Assembly (NCBI GenBank): GCA_045504435.1
Contig: JBEULC010000005.1
Location: 124,001 to 188,000 of the forward strand
Source: JBEULC01 sp045504435
GTDB lineage: Bacteria > Pseudomonadota > Alphaproteobacteria > WRAU01 > Hepatincolaceae
Direction: 5' to 3'
Length of the DNA: 64,000 bases
In this document: positions 49,266 to 56,695 of the stretch, one piece after another
Position numbering within the stretch: position 1 is the stretch's first letter
How the letters are laid out: each line of letters opens with the position of its first letter
The notes under the pieces: generated by a model
What the model was told of the DNA's origin: nothing
Database searches by the model: none
What the model saw: only the letters and a program-made list of their open reading frames with translations
Position numbers and translations under genes: made by a program

Positions 49266-50057
49266 TTTTTATTAGGCTTTATGCCAAAAATCTATAAAAA
49301 TTAGATATATAAAAAATTAGACCTATAAGAATTAGACCAAAGTCTGCATTTACCAGTAATTAGAATATAAATTTTAGTAATAAAACTTATATTCTAATTA
49401 TTAAATTGTTATAGTTTTATATAGCTTTTATACTCACTTTTTCAGCAAATATTCTTTTTAGAGTATCACTTTAAAAATTTAACTTTCTTGACAAAAGGTT
49501 TTTAAAGAAACTTCTTCTTACTTCCTTAAATTTTGAGCAAGCCAATTTTATTCCCTTTATTGGCAAAAAAGTATATCACTCTTATATGCGTCCTAGTTAT
49601 TTAACTAAAGATTTAAATGGTTTTTATATTATATAATTTATATCTTTATTTCCCTTTTATGTATTTATTATTACTTATATAAAATCCTGCAGTTAATCTT
49701 TATCTTAGTTTTTACTGCTTTAATTTTAAAGGAGCAGCTTTTAAAGTCTAAGAAAACCAGTGCAATAAAAAAGCAATAGTAGCTATCTTATACCTTTTTG
49801 CAACCCTATTTAAATAAGGAAAAAAAATAAAGACAATTTGAATAATAAACCTATTAACTTTTACTTAGCTAGTTGCCTTAGTTAGAAATCTTTTTAGTTA
49901 AAATCATTTTATAAAGTTTTTTATATATTACACTTTAGCAATTTTTGCCTTTATTATCCCTTAAGAATCCAATAATACTTAAATCTATAAGGGGTTTTTG
50001 TTAATTAATAACTATTATATTTACTTCCCCTAATTAACTAAGAGCAGTAAGCGTTAA
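49266..50057. other. 792 bp gene-free stretch
   Basis: Apart from the hairpin after rpmG, nothing intact is seen. On the plus strand around 49660-49800 a hydrophobic stretch (QLIFILVFTALIL) appears between stops, and KKVYHSYMRPSYLTKDLNG near 49567-49620 reads like protein, but the frames are broken and no family is recognisable. The region may hold one or two decayed membrane-protein genes. No tRNA or strong promoter is visible. Confidence 0.35.
49358..49399 (+). terminator. Hairpin after rpmG
   Basis: A perfect 13 bp inverted repeat (49358-49370 with 49387-49399, 16-base loop) lies 93 bp after the rpmG stop. It is AT-rich and followed by ATTAAATTGTT rather than a clean T-run, so it is a plausible but weak terminator for the rnr-rpmG transcript. 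Confidence 0.35.
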
Positions 50058-50465
50058 CTAACTTTTAATATTAAGATGATGGGCCTTAGGGTCAGGAAAT
50101 TCATTAACTACCGCAGGAGGTTGGTAAATTCTCTCCTTTATTAGTTTTAAAAATTCCTTAGTGTTAATGGGAGTTTCAACAAAAAAAATATCTTTAGAGC
50201 TATGAGCGCTTAATTTAGTTGGAGTAATGCAAATAATTTGATTATCATTTTGTAGTAAATTATTGATGAAGATAGAAATATCTAAATAAGTATGGTAATC
50301 CATAATCATTACTTTATCATTATAGTCTGTAAAAATATGCATAAACTTATTAAATTCATACTCTAATATTCTAGCAGGATGGTTATCAATTTGTAAAATA
50401 CTATAGATCAGGTTGCGGTAATTGAGATTACTAGAAATTAAAATAATATCTTTAGGGGGGCTCAT
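50058..50465 (-). CDS. Receiver-like protein lacking phosphorylation residues
   Basis: A 135-residue protein that looks like a degenerate response-regulator receiver: strand-like KDIILISS at the start, KVMIMDYHTY in the middle (about residue 53), QIICITPT (about 78) and DIFFVETPINTKEFLKLI (about 93). The paired acidic residues after the first strand are missing (SSNLN) and the invariant Lys before Pro is Thr (ETP). Such domains act as protein-interaction modules when not phosphorylated. DivK/PleD-type regulators often neighbour rpmG in alphaproteobacteria, which would fit a decayed or repurposed relative. The family call is inference from pattern. Confidence 0.5.
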   Translation of the reverse strand: MSPPKDIILISSNLNYRNLIYSILQIDNHPARILEYEFNKFMHIFTDYNDKVMIMDYHTYLDISIFINNLLQNDNQIICITPTKLSAHSSKDIFFVETPINTKEFLKLIKERIYQPPAVVNEFPDPKAHHLNIKS

Positions 50466-50825
50466 CTTTTTCCTCTAGTTAACAATTAATAATTAATTTA
50501 AAACAAAAGTACTTTATAAAAGTATTCACATAATTAAGGTTAAATAACCATAATTATTAGTAAATATAAGAAGATTAGGTAGATTTAAACATATAGCACC
50601 CTTGTATTAAAGCGTGATGTGACGCTAATACTATTTTATTTGTTAAACCCTATGCTTAGAAGGTTATTAACTTTTATCAAACAATTTACTGCCTCAACCT
50701 TCTTGGCTGTTATAATAAAAGATAAAAGTATGGTTTTTATCTTTTATTATGCTATATTTAATATTATTATTAATTGTGAACCATTGCAATTATAATATTA
50801 TGTAATAAAGTAAACGGAGTATTAA
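50466..50825. other. Intergenic region upstream of the OB-fold gene
   Basis: This 360 bp region separates the divergent receiver-like and OB-fold genes. It contains the long inverted repeat at 50712-50750 (separate entry) and a weak promoter-like pair TTGTGA (50774) and TATTAT (50796) with 16-base spacing. A ribosome site (CGGAG) precedes the ATG at 50826. Confidence 0.4.
50712..50750. promoter_or_regulatory. 16 bp perfect inverted repeat upstream of the OB-fold gene
   Basis: Positions 50712-50727 and 50735-50750 are perfect complements around a 7-base loop (GTATGGT), 76 bp before the start codon at 50826. It could be an operator, an RNA hairpin in a leader, or a terminator-like element. There is no strong T-run, since the stem itself ends in TTATTAT. 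Function unknown. Confidence 0.45.
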
Positions 50826-51191
50826 ATGAAAAAGATCGGTTTTAAAATATTATCTGTATTGTTTTTAGGAGTTGCTCTAATAGGTTTTTCTGGTGTAACT
50901 AAAGTTTTAGCTTTAGCACCAAATGCACCAATCTCAGATGTTTTGAATAACGCAGTTGATAAGCAAGAAGTTACTGTAACGGGGAAGTTTTTAGGCCAAA
51001 TTGATGATGATGAATTTATTTTTTCTGATAGCAGCGGCAGAATTAATGTTAAAGTAAAAGATTATATTATCAGACAACTACCAAGAAATACTACTTTAAT
51101 CAGTGATAAAACTTTCGTAATTTCTGGTATAATTGATAAAGGTTTTAGAGATACCGCAGAAATTAAAGTAGCTTCTATTAAAATTAAGTAA
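50826..51191 (+). CDS. Periplasmic OB-fold stress protein (YgiW/YdeI, BOF family)
   Basis: A 121-residue exported protein. The signal peptide is about residues 1-29 (hydrophobic core ending VLA). The mature part matches the BOF family: SDVLNNAVDKQEVTVTGKF, then DEFIFSDSSGRINVKVKD, and a final strand AEIKVASIKIK. YgiW and YdeI of enteric bacteria bind small molecules and aid tolerance to peroxide, cadmium and antimicrobial peptides. The role here is inferred only. Followed by two hairpins, including the best terminator in the window, so it is probably a single-gene transcript. Confidence 0.82.
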   Translation: MKKIGFKILSVLFLGVALIGFSGVTKVLALAPNAPISDVLNNAVDKQEVTVTGKFLGQIDDDEFIFSDSSGRINVKVKDYIIRQLPRNTTLISDKTFVISGIIDKGFRDTAEIKVASIKIK

Positions 51192-51200
51192 TTAGTATTT

Positions 51201-51225
51201 ATGATACTAATATTATTAGTATCAT
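51201..51225 (+). repeat. Small hairpin just after the OB-fold gene
   Basis: An 11 bp perfect inverted repeat (51201-51211 with 51215-51225, 3-base loop) directly precedes the strong terminator. It may protect the mRNA 3' end or be the relic of another terminator. Confidence 0.4.
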
Positions 51226-51226
51226 A

Positions 51227-51275
51227 AAAGAAGGCAGCAAAGGAATTTATCTTTGCTGCCTTCTTTATTTTTTTC
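51227..51275 (+). terminator. Strong intrinsic terminator of the OB-fold gene
   Basis: A 16 bp perfect stem (51227-51242 with 51251-51266) with seven GC pairs and an 8-base loop, followed by ATTTTTTTC. This is a textbook intrinsic terminator and the clearest in the window. Confidence 0.9.
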
Positions 51276-51456
51276 TATTAATCTTCTTCTCCTTGGTTAA
51301 CTTTTATGCTTAAAATCGCTTTTTGAAAAGTGAGGGTTTTGCATGATTAATTAAGGGCAAAATCATCCAAAAAAATCATCCAAAAATTTTACTATTACCA
51401 TTATCTATAGCATATAATCTAGATAATATTATTACATAAAATTTAAGAGATAGCCC

Positions 51457-52041
51457 GTGAATTTCCCTATTGATGATAGCCTTCTTAAAAGCTTAAAATT
51501 GGAGCAAGAGTTCTTTTTAAAACCCACAGAAAAGGTTGCCCTTGAACTATTAGGCAAAGAAATAAATTTTTATGGCAAAAAAGCTATAATAACTGAAACT
51601 GAAGCTTATAATGCCGAAGATGTATCAAGCCATAGCTATAAAAAAATCTATAATCCTAACGCCCCTTTTACCATGTTTCTAGCAGGAGGATATTCTTATG
51701 TCTATTTAATTTATGGTATATGGCATTGCTTAAATTTTGTTACTGAAGAAGAAGGCAAAGGCTGCGCCGTTTTAATTAGAGGGATATTTGATGTGCAAAA
51801 TGATCTGCTTTATCACAGTAAGCCAGGGCTTTTATGTAAATATTTAGGTATAAGTAAAGAATATAATGGGCTTGATATTTGTAAGCATCCTGATTTTTAT
51901 GTAAAAGATTTGGGCTTAAAACTTCCTTATGAAAAAGGGAGGAGAATAGGGCTTAACAAAAAGAATGGGGATTATCAGGATTTAAAGCGATTTTATCTTC
52001 TAAATGCTAAGGAAAGTCTTAAAAAATTAATTAAGTACTAA
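51457..52041 (+). CDS. Alkyladenine DNA glycosylase (MPG/AAG family)
   Basis: A 194-residue monofunctional glycosylase that excises 3-methyladenine and hypoxanthine. The catalytic Glu is in ITETEAYNAEDVSSHSY (about residue 45), and AGGYSYVYLIYGIWHCLNFV (about 80) is the family DNA-contact region, shortened in other members only slightly. VLIRG and GPGLLCK-like sequence (SKPGLLCKYLGI) follow. Translation starts at GTG (51457) with AAGAGA upstream. Its stop overlaps the rluD stop by 4 bases (convergent genes). Confidence 0.92.
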   Translation: MNFPIDDSLLKSLKLEQEFFLKPTEKVALELLGKEINFYGKKAIITETEAYNAEDVSSHSYKKIYNPNAPFTMFLAGGYSYVYLIYGIWHCLNFVTEEEGKGCAVLIRGIFDVQNDLLYHSKPGLLCKYLGISKEYNGLDICKHPDFYVKDLGLKLPYEKGRRIGLNKKNGDYQDLKRFYLLNAKESLKKLIKY

Positions 52042-53108
52042 TCAACTAAAGCCAGCGCTTGATAGAGTTCTAGGAGCTCTAAAGGCTCAGGCTTGGTAAA
52101 GCATAAATATTCTTGGGTATGAGGGTGAACAAAACCTAGTTTATAGGCATGGAGTGCTTGGCGGTTTAAATTTTTAATAAGATTTTGAATAGTAGGTTCT
52201 AGCTGATTATTTAACTTAGCTACATCGGCGTTATATAATGGATCACCAACTAGACTATGACCAATGTGACACATATGTACTCTAATTTGATGGGTACGAC
52301 CAGTTTTAAGCTTTAAATCTACTAAAGAAAGCAAAGATTTATGGCTTTTTAAGATTTTATAATGAGTACTAGCGGATTTGCCTTTATCATGGCTAACAGC
52401 CATTTTAATTCGATTAAAATCGCTCCTTCTAATAAAAGTTTCAATATCTCCTGCTCTTTTTATGGGTAAACCCCAGGCTAAAGCTCTATAGTTTCTTACA
52501 ATGCTATGAACTTCAAATTGTTTGGCCAAGCTAGCATGAGTATAATCATCTTTAGCTACCACCATTATACCACTTGTATCTTTATCTAACCGATGTATTA
52601 TCCCCGCTCTAAACTGACCATTTACTTGGGAAAGACCCTCTAAACTAAATTTATGTAACAATCCATTTACTAAGGTATTATCAAAATTAGCAGCTCCTGG
52701 ATGAACTACCAGCCCTGCGGGTTTATTAATAACTATTAAATATTGATCCTCAAATACTAAATCTAAATCCATGGCTGTGGATTTAATTGAAATATCCTGT
52801 TTTTCAGGGGTTAATTTAATAATAAATTCATCCCCTACTTTAACCTTGTGGGAGGCACTATTGATTATCATATTGCTTACTAGGGCAACCTTTGTTTTTA
52901 ATTGTACGTTACCTGTATCTATTAAGGATTTTATTTTAGAACGGCTATACTTTTCTAAATATTTACACAAAAAGACATCAAGTCGTAAATTATTATCCAG
53001 ATCTGTTACAATTAGGTTTTGAAAAAGTAAGCCAACAGTCCCTAACTCATCATTTTCTGCAAGCTCTAGATCAATTGTTATTAAGTTATCTTTTAGGTTA
53101 AAGATCAT
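52038..53108 (-). CDS. rluD: 23S rRNA pseudouridine synthase RluD
   Basis: A 356-residue pseudouridine synthase that modifies helix 69 of 23S rRNA. An N-terminal S4 domain (LRLDVFLCKYLEKYSRSKIKSLI, shortened) lies at about residues 41-110. The catalytic aspartate is in GIIHRLDKDTSGIMVVAK (about 173), and KTGRTHQIRVHM and GHSLVGDPLY follow. About 35 residues before the S4 domain are longer than usual, but no later ATG fits. Divergent from the DUF6476-like gene. Confidence 0.93.
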   Translation of the reverse strand: MIFNLKDNLITIDLELAENDELGTVGLLFQNLIVTDLDNNLRLDVFLCKYLEKYSRSKIKSLIDTGNVQLKTKVALVSNMIINSASHKVKVGDEFIIKLTPEKQDISIKSTAMDLDLVFEDQYLIVINKPAGLVVHPGAANFDNTLVNGLLHKFSLEGLSQVNGQFRAGIIHRLDKDTSGIMVVAKDDYTHASLAKQFEVHSIVRNYRALAWGLPIKRAGDIETFIRRSDFNRIKMAVSHDKGKSASTHYKILKSHKSLLSLVDLKLKTGRTHQIRVHMCHIGHSLVGDPLYNADVAKLNNQLEPTIQNLIKNLNRQALHAYKLGFVHPHTQEYLCFTKPEPLELLELYQALALVD

Positions 53109-53308
53109 ATTTCCTTAGCTCTTTTATTTATTTTGTAGTTTTATATAAGAAGAGGTATTTTAATTTTAGCAGATTAATTAAGAAATTAAGCAATTACAGT
53201 ATGTTTGAAAGGAGTATTGTAGAACAAAATAATAGTTTACAATTAGCTGATTAATTGTCAATATTATTTCTAGATAATTAATTTATAAAATAGCTTTAAA
53301 GAAAATCA

Positions 53309-53485
53309 ATGCTAAAAAATTCCCAATCCCCTCACCAATCCTCTCATCCTCAATCGCCCCAACCTACTTCAGGGGAATTAAGGCTACAAAAATATTTAAA
53401 AAAACTAATTTTTGCATTATCTTCTTTATTGATTATAGGTATAGGAGCTTTTATTTATGTTTTGCTTAATAAAATTTCCCAATAA
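53309..53485 (+). CDS. Small single-pass membrane protein (DUF6476-like)
   Basis: A 58-residue frame from ATG 53309 to TAA 53485: a Ser/Pro/Gln-rich head of about 22 residues, then LRLQKYLKKLIFALSSLL with one transmembrane helix (FALSSLLIIGIGAFIYVLL). Small proteins of this kind, with a leucine-arginine start before one helix, lie divergent to rluD in many alphaproteobacteria (DUF6476). The function is unknown. The match is by position and layout rather than by search. Confidence 0.65.
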   Translation: MLKNSQSPHQSSHPQSPQPTSGELRLQKYLKKLIFALSSLLIIGIGAFIYVLLNKISQ

Positions 53486-53906
53486 TTTAATAAGGAAAAA
53501 GATTAAAATTGCACATTTTATGAATACACTATTAATTATAGCATATTACATAAAATAACTTAAAGGATTATGTGTAACATCATAATCCTCTCTTAAAGTA
53601 GCCCTATGGACAAAAGTAAATATGGAGTTTCTCTAATAATTAATTTAAAGAGCTATTTAATATAATGCAAAAAACCCTTCAGATCAAAAATTTTAGTCTT
53701 TTCCCCTTCATAAAATCTGCTTTGATGACTTTACTAATCAAAGCACTTATAATAACCGTATTGTTATTATCGGAGAAATACTAATTATTTCTTATGACAC
53801 AGATTTTCTAAAATAAATTGAAGTTAAATATTATTATCTAACCCCCCCCAAAAGGTGCCTTATAACTAATGTAAAAACTTCTCTAATAACTTCTTAACAT
53901 AAAATT
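53486..53906. other. 421 bp gene-free stretch
   Basis: Besides the hairpin at 53564 it holds an 8 bp inverted repeat (GCTTTGAT with ATCAAAGC, about 53727-53752) and a C8 run near 53842-53850. A short protein-like reading (NNRIVIIGEILIISYDTDF) near 53755-53810 might be a gene fragment, but cannot be assigned. Confidence 0.35.
53564..53593 (+). terminator. Hairpin after the DUF6476-like gene
   Basis: A 9 bp perfect stem (53564-53572 with 53581-53589, 8-base loop) followed by CTCTT, 79 bp after the small gene. The T-run is short, so it is a moderate terminator candidate. Confidence 0.45.
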
Positions 53907-54512
53907 TTAGGTTTTATAGGTATTTGAAACAAAAAAAGCTTGATTGGTATTGGGTATGCCTAATAAAATAAACATTTCTTCATAAATTTTATTAGGGCGT
54001 GGATTAAAAATATCCTCAAAAGAAGGATCATACAAGAACCAAGAATCACTACTTAGTTCTTTTTCTAACTGCCCCGCTTGCCACGCGGCACAACCAATGG
54101 CAATGATAGCTTTTTTAGGGCCAACCCCTTTAGCTAAATCTAAAATCGTGCTTGGCTGATTAGTCATATAAATATCGTTTGTAACCTTTACGCTTGTAGC
54201 TTGAAGGTACTCAGCTGAGTGTAAGACAAAAAGGTTACTAGGGTTAGCTGGTCCTCCTAGAACTATACTAATTTTTTCATCAGTAAGATTAATATCTTTT
54301 TCGTTAAAATTAGCAATTACACTATTAATAATATGATTAAATTGATAAGCAGAAGGTTTATTTACGATAATTCCTGTAGCTCCTGTGCTATTATGGGAAG
54401 TAATCAAAATGGCTGATTTAGTAAATCTATTATCTAAAATAGTGGGAGAGGAAATTAAAAATTTTCCTTGTAAAGATTTGTTGGTTTCATAGGTGCGATT
54501 ATTTTTAACCAT
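53907..54512 (-). CDS. yqgE: YqgE/AlgH family protein
   Basis: A 201-residue cytosolic protein of the DUF179 family. Conserved sequence is plain: LQGKFLISSPTILDNRFTKS, STGATGIIVNKPS, VLGGPANPSNLFVLHS and IGCAAWQAGQLEKEL. AlgH influences alginate production in Pseudomonas, but the molecular function of the family is not settled. It is often near ruvX in other bacteria; here ruvX is 13 kb away. rnhA lies upstream on the same strand with a 137 bp gap. Confidence 0.93.
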   Translation of the reverse strand: MVKNNRTYETNKSLQGKFLISSPTILDNRFTKSAILITSHNSTGATGIIVNKPSAYQFNHIINSVIANFNEKDINLTDEKISIVLGGPANPSNLFVLHSAEYLQATSVKVTNDIYMTNQPSTILDLAKGVGPKKAIIAIGCAAWQAGQLEKELSSDSWFLYDPSFEDIFNPRPNKIYEEMFILLGIPNTNQAFFVSNTYKT

Positions 54513-54649
54513 TTTTAACCTGCATATTACTTTTTAAATTAATTAGTTTAAAGGATATAATATTTAATCAAATAGTTAAGCCCATTATGGTTGATCTATG
54601 TTGAATAGTCTAGTATTAAATTTATATTTATTTATCCAGTTTGCAATAT

Positions 54650-55159
54650 TTAATCTACTAATAAAGACAAATATTCTTGCAAAAGTGGTGCTTTTATTTT
54701 TAAAGCAAGCCCACATAATTTATCAGCTTGCTCATTTTGTAAGTGACCATTATGTCCTTTAATCCATTTGAAATCTATTTGGTGCTTTATTACTAATTTG
54801 TCAAGCGCTTGCCAAAGTTTTTGGTTTTTTATAGGTTTTTTAGATGCACTGCGCCAATTGTTTTGTTTCCATTTGCTAATCCAATTAGTAATGCCCTCTT
54901 TTACATAAATGCTATCTGTCCATAAATTAATTTTGCAGGGACGCTTTAAACTATTTAAAGCTAAAATTACCGCTAAAAGTTCCATTTGATTATTAGTAGT
55001 ATAAGGAACATATCCATTAATTTCTTTGGTTTTATCTTTATAACGCATGACAATTCCTACTGCTCCTTCACCGGGATTATAAGAACAACCACCGTCTGTC
55101 CAAATATCTAATTCTTGGGGCTGCTTTAAATAAGCATCATTATGGGATAAATCTTTCAC
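54650..55159 (-). CDS. rnhA: Ribonuclease HI
   Basis: A 169-residue enzyme that degrades RNA in RNA-DNA hybrids. The four acidic catalytic residues are all present: WTDGGCSYNPG (Asp, about residue 21), NNQMELLAVILAL (Glu, about 59), LWTDSIYVKEG (Asp, about 81) and NEQADKLCG (Asp, about 145), and the IKGHNGH loop is intact. The start is GTG at 55159 with AAGAGA upstream. Confidence 0.96.
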   Translation of the reverse strand: MKDLSHNDAYLKQPQELDIWTDGGCSYNPGEGAVGIVMRYKDKTKEINGYVPYTTNNQMELLAVILALNSLKRPCKINLWTDSIYVKEGITNWISKWKQNNWRSASKKPIKNQKLWQALDKLVIKHQIDFKWIKGHNGHLQNEQADKLCGLALKIKAPLLQEYLSLLVD

Positions 55160-55297
55160 TTTTTCTCTTAAGATTGTTATATATAGGGTTTATTTATATA
55201 AATTGGCAATTAATTTAAATATTACTTATAGTGCTATTTTTTAATTTATCCATATAGATTATGTTATAATCTATAACTAATTGATAACAACTAACAT

Positions 55298-55313
55298 ATT
55301 GATTATTATCAAT
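55298..55313. promoter_or_regulatory. Small imperfect palindrome upstream of the exported unknown
   Basis: ATTGAT-TATT-ATCAAT (6 bp arms) lies about 100 bp before the coding start, near another TTGATAA. Its style recalls AT-rich metal-regulator boxes, but the match is too weak to name a regulator. Confidence 0.2.
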
Positions 55314-55388
55314 CAAGCTTGCTACTTAGCAGATTATATTATAGATTATAATTGGTAATTTAAAATTTAATTAAATTATAAACTTAGT

Positions 55389-56075
55389 GTGAAAATCATC
55401 ATGAATAAAGTAGTTTTAAACCTTTTGGCTTTAGTATTAATTACTGGCTTATTTTATACTATCCAAGCTCAAGCAATCATAACTCCACTTGCAATTGCTA
55501 CTGATCCAACGTCTGCAACTAATAATAGCATAAAATCTGAAGTAACCTCCAAACCAAACAATAATTTTTATAAAGTAACTAGAGAAAGAGATTATTTATC
55601 ATGCCTCACCCCTTTTTCCGTAGAAGGTATTAATAAATTATATTTAAAAGATGATAACAACGAAATTATTTATGTAATTGAAATTCAATCTTTTAATGGT
55701 ACTTGCCAATGGGAAAGAGATAAGCTTTTATTTAAAAAGAAAACTCCTCAAAGTGAAATTAAACAAGTTTTAGAAAATTATAATACTAATCTTTATATGA
55801 ACACTAATTTTACCATAACGTTTTTTGTACGCAAAATTAGAACAGATGTCATTTTACCTATTAATCATATAGAAGTACCTTATTTTGTAATATTAAATAA
55901 TAAGAGCAATGACAATATAGTTATTCAAAAATCTTATAAAATTAATCTTATTTTACCAACCAAAGGTGAAAAAGTTTACACTACTACGCCTATTACTATT
56001 GCTCATGGCTTTCCCATTGAGGATTTTTCTAATATGGAAATTATTTCAGGCATATATTTTAATTCTAAATACTAA
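55389..56075 (+). CDS. Exported protein of unknown function
   Basis: A GTG at 55389 gives 228 residues. The ATG at 55401 (224 residues) is equally likely; neither has a good ribosome site. A signal peptide runs to about residue 29 (hydrophobic core LLALVLITGLFYTIQAQA). The mature protein has two cysteines (YLSCLTPF about residue 72 and NGTCQW about 101) that could form a disulfide, and alternating beta-like sequence (IIYVIEIQSFN, IILPTKGEKVYTT-like). No family is recognised. The dCMP deaminase follows by 31 bp, so they may share a transcript. Periplasmic location is inferred from the leader. Confidence 0.7.
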   Translation: MKIIMNKVVLNLLALVLITGLFYTIQAQAIITPLAIATDPTSATNNSIKSEVTSKPNNNFYKVTRERDYLSCLTPFSVEGINKLYLKDDNNEIIYVIEIQSFNGTCQWERDKLLFKKKTPQSEIKQVLENYNTNLYMNTNFTITFFVRKIRTDVILPINHIEVPYFVILNNKSNDNIVIQKSYKINLILPTKGEKVYTTTPITIAHGFPIEDFSNMEIISGIYFNSKY

Positions 56076-56106
56076 AAACTTATAAGTATTTAATAGAAAA
56101 AATTTA

Positions 56107-56592
56107 ATGGAAAAAATACCCCAAGAAAACCCACGACCTAACTGGGAAGAATATTTTATAGCTATCGTCGATGCAGTGGCTTTAAGAGCTTCTTGTGACC
56201 GCGGTAAATCAGGTTGTATTATAGTAAAAGATAATCGTATACTATCTACTGGCTATGTAGGTGCTCCTACAGGCTTTAAGAATTGCTATGAAGCAGGACA
56301 TTTAATAAGAGAAGTAATATATGAAAATGGAGAAGTTAAGCAACATTGTGTTCGTACCATTCATGCTGAGCAAAATGCGATTATCAGCGCTGCTAAATTT
56401 GGTATAGCCATCCAAGGAGCCACATTATATTGTACCTTGGAACCTTGTACCACCTGCGCTATGCTTATAACCTCCGCAGGTATTAAAAAAGTGGTAGCAA
56501 AATATAAATATCATGCCTCAAAAGCTACCATAGAAATATTAAAAGAAGCAGGCGTAGAGTTAATAGTAGTAAATTCTAAATATTCTTATTAA
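56107..56592 (+). CDS. Deoxycytidylate (dCMP) deaminase-like
   Basis: A 161-residue zinc-dependent deaminase. The zinc-binding and catalytic motif HAEQNAI (about residue 92) and PCTTCAM (about 119) are intact. N-terminal NWEEYFIAIVDAVALRASC, SGCIIVKDNRILSTGYVGAPTG and NCYEAGH fit the dCMP deaminase/ComEB group, in which additional His and Cys residues bind a structural zinc. Makes dUMP for thymidylate synthesis. Cytidine or tRNA deaminase identity is less likely. Confidence 0.9.
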   Translation: MEKIPQENPRPNWEEYFIAIVDAVALRASCDRGKSGCIIVKDNRILSTGYVGAPTGFKNCYEAGHLIREVIYENGEVKQHCVRTIHAEQNAIISAAKFGIAIQGATLYCTLEPCTTCAMLITSAGIKKVVAKYKYHASKATIEILKEAGVELIVVNSKYSY

Positions 56593-56695
56593 AAATATAG
56601 GCGCTGTTTCAAAAATCTTTAAATAATTATTATAATTATTATTTAATTCACTAATTAAGAAAGGAATTAAGGACCCAAAGTTCTTAAAAATAAAT

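Noticed and set aside
49560..49625. A possible SURF1- or DUF983-like gene fragment after rpmG
   Set aside because: Only a short reading (YMRPSYLTKDLNG) is suggestive, and the family motifs expected on either side are absent.
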